A DNA stretch of 64,000 bases. It comes from Deltaproteobacteria bacterium (GTDB lineage: Bacteria; Myxococcota; Kuafuiibacteriia; Kuafuiibacteriales; Kuafuiibacteriaceae). Positions 7,613 to 15,943 of this stretch are shown here, piece by piece. The notes under the pieces were generated by a model, which saw only the letters and a list, made by a program, of their open reading frames with translations, had not been told where the DNA came from and made no database searches. Positions within the stretch are counted from its first letter, which is position 1; every line of letters begins with the position of its first letter. Both the position numbers and the translations under genes were made by a program. The DNA lies in contig JADJBV010000001.1 in NCBI GenBank assembly GCA_016703535.1, positions 5,074,001 to 5,138,000 of the forward strand. The letters run 5' to 3'.

Positions 7613-8890
7613 TCAACCTCCCACCACTTCCAGGTGATGACGGATCACCGTGCTCTGGGACGGCGAGACCATGGTCCCTCCTCCGACGGCTGGGTACATC
7701 AGATAATTCTGACCCGCGGTCTGATCCGACGGCGTATCCGAAAGCTGGTCTTGGGTGCCGATGAACTCGGCGGTGTGGAACAAGCCGAGCCAGTGGCCAC
7801 CCTCGTGGGCCATCACGTGACCGAGGATCTCCGGGTCACCGTTGATGGCCGCCAACGCCACCGCCACCCCCGAGTTGTTGGTCCCAGGCCGCAGAGGGGG
7901 ACCGGGCAAGCCGCCGGAGATGCCCGCCACCATCCCGCCGGGCAAGCCGCCTTCGAAGCGGTCGACGAAGAAGTAGTGCAGGCCCGCGCCGCGCCCTTCG
8001 GTGAGCCGGAACATGCGCTCCAGCTGGTCGCTCGAGCCGTCGATCCCGGAGATGGTGCGGAAGCTGGCGTCGACGTCGTGGTAGTCGACGGCGCCAACGG
8101 TCAAGTTGGCCTGGGCATAAACCGAGGACAACTTCTGCAAGGCACCTTGCACCAAGGGATCGGTCGGCGCTGCGGCCGCGGTGAGGTTGCCGGCGCCGCT
8201 GAAGTAGAGGTGGAGATCCAATCGGCCCGCGGAGGCCTGGGCCATACGGTAGAGCACCTTGCCGGTGAGTGTACCTTGGTACGGGTTGCCGTTTTGCCCC
8301 TGGATCCGGACGGCGCTGGCCACCATGGTGTAGCTGCCGCCGCTGACGTTGACGCCCGGGTTGTTGGGGAACAAGGAGGACGAGATGCCGATGTCCTGCA
8401 CCACCCGGTTGGGGCTCTTGAACTGGGCACCCCAAGGGCCGAGGAACAATCGCTCCAGCTGAGTCAGGGCCGAGTCGTCGTCGGTCACCAACACGCCGCC
8501 CGGGCCGCTGAGCCGCTTGACGATCATCGTGACGTCGTTGGGGCCCTCCAAGACGATCATGAAAGAGACCACGCCCGCGGGGAGCTCGAAGTTGACTTCG
8601 GGGGAGTCTCCGTTGGCGCCGGTGGTGACCGCCGGCAACGTCAACTCGCCCGGCGGATCCACGACCACGCCGGTGTCGTTCGGCGTTGCGTCCACAAAAC
8701 CCGCGTCGGCGCCGACCACTCCGGAGTCGGCGGGCGGCGTGCCGCTGTCGTTGGGGGCGTTGGTGCCGGAGTCGGGAGCTGGATTGAGCCCCTCCTCTTC
8801 ACTCCCGCAGGCGAACAAGAAGGCGAAGGAGGCGACGGAGATTAACGTTCGCACGGCCCGCACGATAACCAACGGGCTGGGCCGCTCCAT
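7613..8890 (-). CDS. Lipoprotein metalloprotease, M43 (pappalysin)-like metzincin
   Basis: This 425-residue protein has a lipoprotein signal (FLFAC, lipidated Cys about 28) and a D/T/P-rich linker (residues 30-80). An unassigned beta-rich region occupies about 85-200, and a C-terminal catalytic domain follows. The zinc site HEGGHWLGLFH matches HExxHxxGxxH. SDTPSDQ follows, and NYLMYP serves as the Met-turn. The GHWLGLFHT wording plus a downstream DTP is typical of the M43 pappalysin/cytophagalysin family. It is expected to be an outer-membrane-anchored or surface endopeptidase. The C-terminus is close to the end of the catalytic fold, with no sorting domain. It is co-directional with the HEAT protein gene. 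Confidence 0.85.
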   Translation of the reverse strand: MERPSPLVIVRAVRTLISVASFAFLFACGSEEEGLNPAPDSGTNAPNDSGTPPADSGVVGADAGFVDATPNDTGVVVDPPGELTLPAVTTGANGDSPEVNFELPAGVVSFMIVLEGPNDVTMIVKRLSGPGGVLVTDDDSALTQLERLFLGPWGAQFKSPNRVVQDIGISSSLFPNNPGVNVSGGSYTMVASAVRIQGQNGNPYQGTLTGKVLYRMAQASAGRLDLHLYFSGAGNLTAAAAPTDPLVQGALQKLSSVYAQANLTVGAVDYHDVDASFRTISGIDGSSDQLERMFRLTEGRGAGLHYFFVDRFEGGLPGGMVAGISGGLPGPPLRPGTNNSGVAVALAAINGDPEILGHVMAHEGGHWLGLFHTAEFIGTQDQLSDTPSDQTAGQNYLMYPAVGGGTMVSPSQSTVIRHHLEVVGG

Positions 8891-8908
8891 CGGTCCCTTG
8901 TCGGCCGG

Positions 8909-10225
8909 TCATTCCCCGGCGCTGAAGCGGAGCGGCCGTCCCCGAACGGTGTCGTCGATCTCACCGTCGCGCATCGCCACCTGACCAAGCACGATCGTCA
9001 TGACTGGCCAGCCGGTGAGCCACGTGCCCTCGAACGGATTCCAGCCCACCTTGGTCTGATACGGACGGTCACCCACTCGGGTTCGCCGCGCCAAATCGAC
9101 CAAGGCCAGATCGCCGTCGGCGCCGACCTGCAAGCGACCTTTGCCTACAATCCCGTAACAACGGCGCGGACCGTCGGTCATCCAACGCACCACGTCTTCA
9201 ACGCGACAGAGGCCACGATGCGCCGCGTCGAGCATCACCGGCAGCGCGGTCTCGACGCCGGGCATGCCCGACGGTGCGGTGCCGTACGGTTGGGCCTTTT
9301 CGTCCAAGGTGTGGGGCGCGTGATCGGTGGCGATGCAGTCCAAGGTCCCGTCCTTGAGCCCGGCCCACAACGCGGCCGCGTGTTCGGCGCTGCGGAGCGG
9401 GGGGTTCATCTGGGCCTTGGTGCCGAGGCGCGCGTAAATTTCGGGCGCGTGTAAGGTCAGGTGTTGGGGCGTGACCTCGGCCGTCACTCGCCCTGCCCCT
9501 TTGCCTCGGGCCCGGAGCAACTCGACCTCTTCTTTGGTCGAGAGGTGCAAGATGTGGAGGCGTCGTTGATAGCGCTCGGAGAGCTCCAGGGCCAAGTCGC
9601 TGGCCAGACGGGCCGACTCGGCGTCCCGCAACTCCGAGTGGAGCGCCACGTCGGTGACCGCGCCAAAGGCCGCCTTCCGGGCCAACAGCCGGGCCTCATC
9701 CTCCGCGTGCACCGCGATCAGCCGCTGACCATGGCCAAAGATGTTCTCGAGGGCGCTCCGTTCGTGAACCAAAAGATCGCCGGTGGAAGAGCCCATGAAG
9801 ATCTTGATGCCGCACACCTGCTCGACCGCGTTCAGGACCTCCAGGTTGTGGGGTGTGGCGCCGATGAAGAAGCCGTAGTGGGCGCAGCTGACCTCCTCGG
9901 CCCGTGCTTTTTTGGCGGCCATCGCCTCCAAGCTGATGGTCGCTGGTTTGGTGTTGGGCATCTCCAGATAGGAGGTGACACCGCCGGCCAAACAAGCCCG
10001 AGAGCCGCTGTGCAGATCTTCTTTGTGGGTGAGCCCCGGATCCCGGAAGTGAACCTGGGGATCGATGACGCCGGGCATCACCAACAGGCCTCGGGCGTCG
10101 ATCACCTCTCCCAGGTCACGTTCCACCGTGCCGAGGCGGGTGATCTTGCCGTCTTCGATCTGGAGATCACCCTCGACGATGGCGTCGGGGAGCGCCAGGC
10201 GTCCCCCGCGGATGGTCAGGGTCAC
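8909..10225 (-). CDS. pyrC: Dihydroorotase
   Basis: This 438-residue amidohydrolase performs the third step of pyrimidine synthesis, interconverting N-carbamoyl-aspartate and dihydroorotate. Visible motifs are VIDPQVHFRDPGLTHKED, the substrate block YLEMPNTKP, the metal-ligand region LHILHLST, and TDHAPHTLDEK with the catalytic Asp. The first metal His of the usual HxH is Gln (QVH); I recall the same change in Bacteroidetes-type dihydroorotases, so loss of activity is not implied. The start is GTG 10225, overlapping the nuoD stop (GTGA). No other pyr gene is adjacent. Confidence 0.88.
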   Translation of the reverse strand: MTLTIRGGRLALPDAIVEGDLQIEDGKITRLGTVERDLGEVIDARGLLVMPGVIDPQVHFRDPGLTHKEDLHSGSRACLAGGVTSYLEMPNTKPATISLEAMAAKKARAEEVSCAHYGFFIGATPHNLEVLNAVEQVCGIKIFMGSSTGDLLVHERSALENIFGHGQRLIAVHAEDEARLLARKAAFGAVTDVALHSELRDAESARLASDLALELSERYQRRLHILHLSTKEEVELLRARGKGAGRVTAEVTPQHLTLHAPEIYARLGTKAQMNPPLRSAEHAAALWAGLKDGTLDCIATDHAPHTLDEKAQPYGTAPSGMPGVETALPVMLDAAHRGLCRVEDVVRWMTDGPRRCYGIVGKGRLQVGADGDLALVDLARRTRVGDRPYQTKVGWNPFEGTWLTGWPVMTIVLGQVAMRDGEIDDTVRGRPLRFSAGE

Positions 10226-11487
10226 CGATCGCACTCGCCACCGATCATGTTGATCGACCCGAAGGTCGGCACGATGTCCGCGATCATCGATCCTTCGATC
10301 ATGGTCTGGATCGAGGAGGTGATCGGGAAACACGGGGGACGGCAGCGCATCTTCCAGGGCTTACCGCCGCCGGTCGAAACCAGGTAAAAGCCGAGCTCGC
10401 CGTTGGCGCCCTCTTGATAGGCGTAGGCCTCACCCTTCGGCACCTGGATCCCGTCGATGATGATTTTGAAGTGATTCATCAGCTCTTCGATCGCGGTGTG
10501 GACCTTCTCTTTTTCGGGCAGCCGGACCCGGGCGTCGTCCACCAGGATCTGAGGTGGGGTCTTTTCGATCTGATCCAAACACTGCAGCAAGATCTTGGAG
10601 GACTCCCGCAGCTCCTGCATCCGCACCAAATACCGATCGTAGTTGTCGCCTTCGCTGCCCACGGGCACGTTGAAGTCGACCCGATCGTAGGCGTCGTAGG
10701 GCGCGGCGCGGCGGACGTCATAGGCGACGCCGGTCGATCGCAGGCAGGGCCCGGTCCAGCCCCAGTCGATGGCCTCGCTGGAGCTCATCTTGCCCACCCC
10801 CTTCATCCGATCGATGAAGATCCGGTTGGTGGTCAGCAACTTCTCGACGTCGTCCATCAAGTAGTTGACCCGATCCAACTTCTTCCGGAGCCCAGTGGAG
10901 AAGCCCGGCGGCAGATCCGCGACCACGCCGCCGATGCGAGCGTAGGAGACCGTCAGGCGCGCGCCGCACAACTCCTCGACCGCGTCCCAGATCGTGTCAC
11001 GGCTCTCGATCAAGTAGAGCATGCCGGTGAAGGCGCCCAACTCCATGGTGCCAGCGCCGACGCAGGTCAGGTGATCGGACATCCGCGAAAGTTCGGCGGC
11101 GATGGTCCGGCAATATTTGGCCCGATCCGGGATCTCCAGGTCGAACAACTTCTCAACGGCGGCCGCGTAGCAGTTGTTGTTGATCAGCGGGGAGACGTAG
11201 TTCAGCCGATCGGTGTACGGAAAACACATCGTCCAGGTCGCGTTTTCGCAGCTCTTCTCGAAGCCCCGGTGCAGGTAGCCGGGGTCCACGTCGACCCGCT
11301 CGACGGTCTCACCATCGAGCACCACCCGCATCTTGATCGTGCCGTGCATCGCCGGGTGGGAGGGGCCCAACTCCATCAACATCTTGCTCGAGCCCTCGGG
11401 CAGGTTCGGCACCGGCCCCATCTTGGGGAGCGGTTTTTTGGGATCGGGCTTCTTCAGGACCAAAGCTCGGTCGGCGCGGCGCTGCAT
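10222..11487 (-). CDS. nuoD: NADH-quinone oxidoreductase subunit D (NuoD), encoded apart from other nuo genes
   Basis: This is a 421-residue 49-kDa-type subunit of respiratory complex I, part of the peripheral arm near the quinone site. Hallmarks are the opening LGPSHPAMHGTIKM, DPGYLHRGFEK, PYTDRLNYVSPL with the quinone-site Tyr, RIGGVVADLPPGF, and the terminal block ending FGSINMIGGECDR. The length is normal for the family. The ATG at 11487 is preceded by a 99-bp gap. No other nuo gene occurs anywhere in this window, while NuoD normally sits between nuoC and nuoE. It is coupled instead to pyrC downstream. Confidence 0.93.
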   Translation of the reverse strand: MQRRADRALVLKKPDPKKPLPKMGPVPNLPEGSSKMLMELGPSHPAMHGTIKMRVVLDGETVERVDVDPGYLHRGFEKSCENATWTMCFPYTDRLNYVSPLINNNCYAAAVEKLFDLEIPDRAKYCRTIAAELSRMSDHLTCVGAGTMELGAFTGMLYLIESRDTIWDAVEELCGARLTVSYARIGGVVADLPPGFSTGLRKKLDRVNYLMDDVEKLLTTNRIFIDRMKGVGKMSSSEAIDWGWTGPCLRSTGVAYDVRRAAPYDAYDRVDFNVPVGSEGDNYDRYLVRMQELRESSKILLQCLDQIEKTPPQILVDDARVRLPEKEKVHTAIEELMNHFKIIIDGIQVPKGEAYAYQEGANGELGFYLVSTGGGKPWKMRCRPPCFPITSSIQTMIEGSMIADIVPTFGSINMIGGECDR

Positions 11488-11586
11488 TGGGCGGCAACAT
11501 GGGACGGGCCAACCGCCGAGTCAATGCCGCCGGCCGAGGGATCGCCCAGGAACCACCCAGCACAAACCCATAGTCAAACCAGCGAC

Positions 11587-12795
11587 TTAGCAGAAACTCC
11601 AGCCTTCGCCACGGTAGGTCGGCACGGCGCGACGAGCTCCCGTGGCTTCGATCAGCTGGTACTCCAAAAACCGCTCGGCCAACTCCCCGGCTTTGGCGGG
11701 CCGGAAGAACACCGGATCCCCCAGGCCCAACTCGACCCCGGCCGGAACCTGGAGCGGCGTCTGCACCTCGCCCGTCCCTTCATGGGGCAATAGGGCCAGG
11801 CCCTCTGGCAACCAAGGTTGGGGCAGGCGATCCGGTCCGGCGGCGCCCGACGCCACGTAACCACCCCCTTGGCAGGTCACCAAGCCGGGCCCCGGTCGGC
11901 GGGTGATCGGCAGGGCAAAGGCCAAGGCCGGCACCAAAGAGAGGCCCGCGTAGTGATCAAAGAGGTGCGGCGCGAGGAGGCCAGAGCCGATGGTCACCTC
12001 GGTCAAAGAGGGATCCTGCGCGGACCAGTCGATGCTCCCGGTGCCACCGCCGTTGATGATCGCCAGCGGCCCCAACTCGGCCTCGATCGCCCGCCGCACC
12101 GCCCCTCGTCGGGCCAACACGTCGGGGCGAGAGCCACTCTTCAGCGCCCGCAGGATCGGCCCCATCACCCCGCGACCTGGCGCGTGATCCGGCAACCCCG
12201 CCAGCTGGGCCTCGTAGCCCATCAACCCGTGGAGCTCGAGGCCAGGGGTCGCCGCGATCTGTCGGGCCAAACTCAGGGCCCCCGACTCCGCATGAACCGG
12301 GCTCCGCCGGACGCCCACGTGCAGCCCGCCGAAGGGGCGATAGGAGACGTCGAGATCGATCGCGACCTTGATCCTGGTACCGCGCCGGACGGCCGCCGCC
12401 GACAAGCCCAAAAGTTGCTCGGGGTCGTCGACCATGGCCACCACTTGGGCTGGCCCCGCCGCAAGTTCGGCCAAAACTTCGGCCTGATGGGGCTGGACCG
12501 CCGGATAACCGAGCAGCAGATCCAAAAAGCCCCGGGCCACCAGCCGCTGCGCCTCTTCTACTGAATATACCATCAAGCCCGACAGGGTCGGCGCCCCTCG
12601 GGCCAGGGCCCGTTCGATCAAGGCCACCACCCGCAGCGACTTGGTGGCCAGGCGCACCAACTTTTTTTCCCGACGAGCCGGCGAAAGGAGGCGCTCCAGG
12701 TTGTGATCGAAGGCCGCCAGGTCGACCAAGGCGAGGGGCAAAAGCAACCCGGCGACGGCCTGTTTCAGCCGCGGATAGGAGGCCGGCTCGCTCAC
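11587..12795 (-). CDS. PLP-dependent amino acid deaminase/aldolase-like protein (alanine racemase N-terminal fold)
   Basis: This 402-residue protein resembles the D-threonine aldolase/D-serine dehydratase-like group. The N-terminal barrel begins LALVDLAAFDHNLERLL, and the likely PLP lysine lies in RLATKSLRV. Later come a phosphate-binding glycine patch (INGGGTGSID) and a beta-rich C-terminal part with CQGGGYVASG. The family uses PLP to cleave or dehydrate D-configured hydroxy-amino acids. The exact reaction is not determined. The start is GTG 12795, overlapping the ybeY stop (GTGA). Confidence 0.75.
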   Translation of the reverse strand: MSEPASYPRLKQAVAGLLLPLALVDLAAFDHNLERLLSPARREKKLVRLATKSLRVVALIERALARGAPTLSGLMVYSVEEAQRLVARGFLDLLLGYPAVQPHQAEVLAELAAGPAQVVAMVDDPEQLLGLSAAAVRRGTRIKVAIDLDVSYRPFGGLHVGVRRSPVHAESGALSLARQIAATPGLELHGLMGYEAQLAGLPDHAPGRGVMGPILRALKSGSRPDVLARRGAVRRAIEAELGPLAIINGGGTGSIDWSAQDPSLTEVTIGSGLLAPHLFDHYAGLSLVPALAFALPITRRPGPGLVTCQGGGYVASGAAGPDRLPQPWLPEGLALLPHEGTGEVQTPLQVPAGVELGLGDPVFFRPAKAGELAERFLEYQLIEATGARRAVPTYRGEGWSFC

Positions 12796-13235
12796 GACAC
12801 CTTAAGTTGCCGGCGTAGGGCCCGGGTCCGGGCCCGCATCTTCTTGGCGTCGGCCGGCTCCAAGTGATCGAAGCCGAGGAGGTGCAAAGTGCCGTGCACC
12901 GCCAGGAGCTCCAGCTCGGCGTCGAGGGGGGTGCGACGCCCGAGGGCCTGCGCTTTGGCCCGCTCCACGCTGATCACCACGTCGCCCAGGGGCCCCAAGG
13001 TGACGTCCGCGCCCTCCGCTTCGTCCAAGGCAAAGGCCAACACGTCGGTGGGCTTGTCCTTGTGGCGAAAGTCGCGGTTCAGCCCATGGATCTCTTGATC
13101 GTCGGTGAGCAACACCGAAACCTCTCGGTGACCGGCGCCCTCCATGGTCAACACGTGTTGCACCACCCGCCGCAAGCGGGCCGCGTCCCCCCCGAGGGCA
13201 CCTTTGCGCCGACGACGTACCAGCTGCACCGGCAT
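12792..13235 (-). CDS. ybeY: Endoribonuclease YbeY (16S rRNA maturation)
   Basis: This 147-residue protein has the YbeY zinc motif HGTLHLLGFDH (HGxLHLxGxDH) near residues 114-124 and the central NRDFRHKDKPTDVLAFA block. YbeY is a metal-dependent RNase for 16S rRNA 3' processing and late 30S quality control in the cytoplasm. It follows a 7TM-HD phosphohydrolase gene by 50 bp, matching the common phoH-pgpH-ybeY cluster, although phoH is absent here. The ATG at 13235 is the only sensible start. Confidence 0.95.
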   Translation of the reverse strand: MPVQLVRRRRKGALGGDAARLRRVVQHVLTMEGAGHREVSVLLTDDQEIHGLNRDFRHKDKPTDVLAFALDEAEGADVTLGPLGDVVISVERAKAQALGRRTPLDAELELLAVHGTLHLLGFDHLEPADAKKMRARTRALRRQLKVS

Positions 13236-13285
13236 GGCCGCGGAAGTTACCCCGGATTGACCAACGGGTCAGGTTTCGAGGCGGG

Positions 13286-15577
13286 CTAGTTGGGCTCGCC
13301 GCCCGGGGCCCGCACCACTTGGGGCCCGGTCAAAGCCGGCAACGACGACAAGGTCGGCGGCTTGACCCGGCGGATCAGCCGCTCCTCCAGCTCCCGCGTG
13401 AAGCAGGCCACCAGCAGGCCGACCTCCCGCAAGGTCAACTCACAGTCGCCGAGTTGGCCCTCTTCGACGACCTCGTTGATCACCCGGTGCACCACCTCTT
13501 CGATGTCACCTCGGGTCAGGCCCGGTTCGGCGGCCAAAGGTTGAGTGGCGGTCTCAACCACGTCGGCCAACATCACCAAGGCCGCCTCTTTGCTGATCGG
13601 GCGCGGGCCCCCGTAGAGGAACTCGGCCCGCTCCACGTGCCCAAAACTTTCGATCGCCCGGGCGAAGGGGCCCCGGACCAAGCTGGTGCCGTGGTGTTGG
13701 GCGATGATCTCGAGGACCGGCGCGCCCAGGCGGTGTTGGGCCGCGCGCTCCAGGCCTTCGGCGACGTGGGCCCGCAGCTCCCGGGCCGCGTCGGCGGGGT
13801 TGGCCGCCAAAAGTGCGGCCGGGTCGTTCTCTTCGAAGGCCCGGGGCGCCTTGAGCTTGCCGATGTCGTGATAATAACCGCCGACCATCGCCAAGAGCGT
13901 GTTGGCGCCGATGGCCCGGGCGCCCGCCTCGGCCAAGGTGCCGACCCAGATCGAGTGGTGATAGGTGCCCGGCGCCTCGACCAAAAGTTCCCTCAGGAGC
14001 GGGTGGTTGAGGTTGGCGAGATCCGTCAACTTGAAGCTGGTGGTGTAGCCGAACAAGACCTCCACCACCGGCAACAACAAGGAGGCAAACAGTCCGGCGC
14101 CCAAGGCTGAACCCGCCGCGGTCAAGACCTCCTCGAGGGCGTCTTCGCCGGTGAAGGATGAGCCGAGCAGGCCAATGGCCAAGACCACGCCGATCTGAGC
14201 GAACATGGCCCGGAACATCGCCGAAAACAGGGCGGCCCGGGGCCGAGCCCGCTCGACGCTCCCGGCGGCCAAACCACCGGCCAAGGCATAAACGCCGTAG
14301 GGCAGGCTCTGATCCATCATCCAGCCGGCGGTCACCGCGGTGACGACGGTCAAGGCGATGGCCGCTTCGGCGCCGGCGACGATCCGCACCACCAAGGCGC
14401 CTGCCGCCACCGGCAAGAGGTATCGGAAGGCCTCGGCGCTCAAGATCGGGAACACCTCGGCCAGGTACAAGGTGCCTTTGTAGCCGACCCACAAGAGGCA
14501 GAGGGTCAAGAGGTAGGCGGCCGCCAAAAAGGCGAGGTCTCGGTGCGAAGGCCGACCGGGGCGATAACTCCGAGACGCGAAGCGGTAGCCAAAGACGATC
14601 AACACCACCACCAACAAAGCGCCGCCGGCCGCGCCCTGCATGCGGCTTTGGGCCCGGAGCTCTCGATCGATCCCGCTCAAGATCGAGAGGTGTTGTTTGG
14701 TGACCTTTTCGCCGGCCCGGAGCACGGTTTCGCCGGGGCTGACCTGGATCGAGCGGGCCTTGACCGAACTCACCGCCTCGACCCGGCGCCGGACACTTTC
14801 GGGTTCGTTGGCCACCAGGTTGGGCTTTAAGGACCGCTTGAGCAAAGTGGCGATGGCCCGGCGTTGATCGCTCGGAAAACGCTTCAGCTGCTCGGCGGCG
14901 AGTTCGTCGATCCGGGCCCGGGCCTGATCCAGGCCCAAGGCGGCCGACGCGTCGTAGACGCTCTCTTCGCGCAACACCTGGCCGTCAGGGTCCAGGAGCC
15001 GCACCTCGACCCCCCGGGGGGCCAAGAGCAAGATCAACGCCTTGTCCTCGACGATCCGGGCCTCGTAGACCGTTTGGGCGACCATGATCGCCGCGTCCCG
15101 GAGTTCGTCGCCTTCGGCCTTGAAGAGCGGCGCCATCACCTCGGGCTCCAGGCCCACGCCGATCGCCTGCATGAAGGCGTTGCTGCGATCTTCGGGCGCC
15201 ACCTCCTCTTCGAGGGACGGCTTTTCGGCGACCACCCCAAAGGCGGCCTCCAGGCGCACCTTGGTTTGGGAGCCCATCCCGGTGTGAAGGTCGTAGGTGG
15301 GTAAGAGATTGGCGACCCGCTGTTTGCGGATCTGCTCGGTGGCGTCCGGATCGTCGATCACGAAGGCCTGAGGGCTCTTGATGGTCCGGGGGCTGACGTC
15401 GCCGACCTGGAGCTCGGGCAACCCGGTCAGGCCGTCGTCGCTGGAGGGCACCAGCAAAAGGGCCGCGCCCGCCGCGATCACCAAAAGTAAGGCGAGCTGG
15501 TTCAGGTCCCGGAGCAGGCGGCCTGGACGACGCCAGCGGCCCGAGCGGCCATCCCCGTTGGGTCTCGGCTCGGTCAC
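13286..15577 (-). CDS. pgpH: 7TM-HD family phosphohydrolase, PgpH-like (predicted c-di-AMP phosphodiesterase)
   Basis: This 763-residue membrane protein has an N-terminal helix (about 28-45), an extracytoplasmic 7TMR-HDED domain (50-305), seven helices (about 310-510) and a C-terminal HD domain. The HD signature is visible as PGTYHHSIWVGTLAEAGA, YYHDIGKL, IAQHHGTSLV and LADVVE. Characterised PgpH enzymes hydrolyse cyclic di-AMP, and this protein has the same architecture. The start is GTG 15577. The position just upstream of ybeY matches the usual neighbourhood. Whether this lineage makes c-di-AMP cannot be told from the window. Confidence 0.9.
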   Translation of the reverse strand: MTEPRPNGDGRSGRWRRPGRLLRDLNQLALLLVIAAGAALLLVPSSDDGLTGLPELQVGDVSPRTIKSPQAFVIDDPDATEQIRKQRVANLLPTYDLHTGMGSQTKVRLEAAFGVVAEKPSLEEEVAPEDRSNAFMQAIGVGLEPEVMAPLFKAEGDELRDAAIMVAQTVYEARIVEDKALILLLAPRGVEVRLLDPDGQVLREESVYDASAALGLDQARARIDELAAEQLKRFPSDQRRAIATLLKRSLKPNLVANEPESVRRRVEAVSSVKARSIQVSPGETVLRAGEKVTKQHLSILSGIDRELRAQSRMQGAAGGALLVVVLIVFGYRFASRSYRPGRPSHRDLAFLAAAYLLTLCLLWVGYKGTLYLAEVFPILSAEAFRYLLPVAAGALVVRIVAGAEAAIALTVVTAVTAGWMMDQSLPYGVYALAGGLAAGSVERARPRAALFSAMFRAMFAQIGVVLAIGLLGSSFTGEDALEEVLTAAGSALGAGLFASLLLPVVEVLFGYTTSFKLTDLANLNHPLLRELLVEAPGTYHHSIWVGTLAEAGARAIGANTLLAMVGGYYHDIGKLKAPRAFEENDPAALLAANPADAARELRAHVAEGLERAAQHRLGAPVLEIIAQHHGTSLVRGPFARAIESFGHVERAEFLYGGPRPISKEAALVMLADVVETATQPLAAEPGLTRGDIEEVVHRVINEVVEEGQLGDCELTLREVGLLVACFTRELEERLIRRVKPPTLSSLPALTGPQVVRAPGGEPN

Positions 15578-15638
15578 GTCGCGTAAGACTGCCGGAGGCG
15601 ACCCGACCGAGCAAGGTCAGCCTTGGGGTCCCCGGTCT

Positions 15639-15825
15639 GGGGTCCCGGTCCGGCGAAGCCGGCCCACCCCTCTCCGTTCGCACGGCTCACTGCGTGCCTT
15701 CGGCTTGCTTGGGGTCCCGGTCCGGCGAAGCCGGCCCACCCCTCTCCGTTCGCACGGCTCACTGCGTGCCTTCGGCTTGCTTGGGGTCCCGGTCCGGCGA
15801 GGCCGGCCCACCCCTCTCCGTTCGC
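15639..15825. repeat. 72-bp tandem repeat, about 2.6 copies, rich in small hairpins
   Basis: Copies begin at 15639, 15711 and 15783. The first two are identical over the full 72 bp, and the third stops after about 43 bp with one change (GAAG to GAGG). Each unit holds CCGGCGAAGCCGG, whose core GCGAAGC is a known exceptionally stable mini-hairpin. It also holds GCACG/CGTGC with an 8-base loop, and GCCTTCGGC. The period is a multiple of three, so long open frames run through it on both strands; these are treated as chance. It lies between divergent pgpH and speA. Confidence 0.93.
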
Positions 15826-15943
15826 GGCCGCGGGCCGGTGGGGCAAAGGTGGACCAAGCCACGTTTGCGGCGCGATGGGCGCCTTCTGCGTTCGGGGAAA
15901 ATGTCGCTGGATCGAAGGGCTAGGGTTCGGTACACGGTACGGA

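Noticed and set aside
15639..15825. Possible CRISPR array
   Set aside because: Units are adjacent with no variable spacers, only 2.6 copies, and no cas gene nearby.
15623..15943. N-terminal extension of speA that would translate the 72-bp repeat
   Set aside because: SpeA family proteins begin about where GTG 15944 lies. The repeat has period 72, which keeps frames open by chance, and the minus strand is open too.
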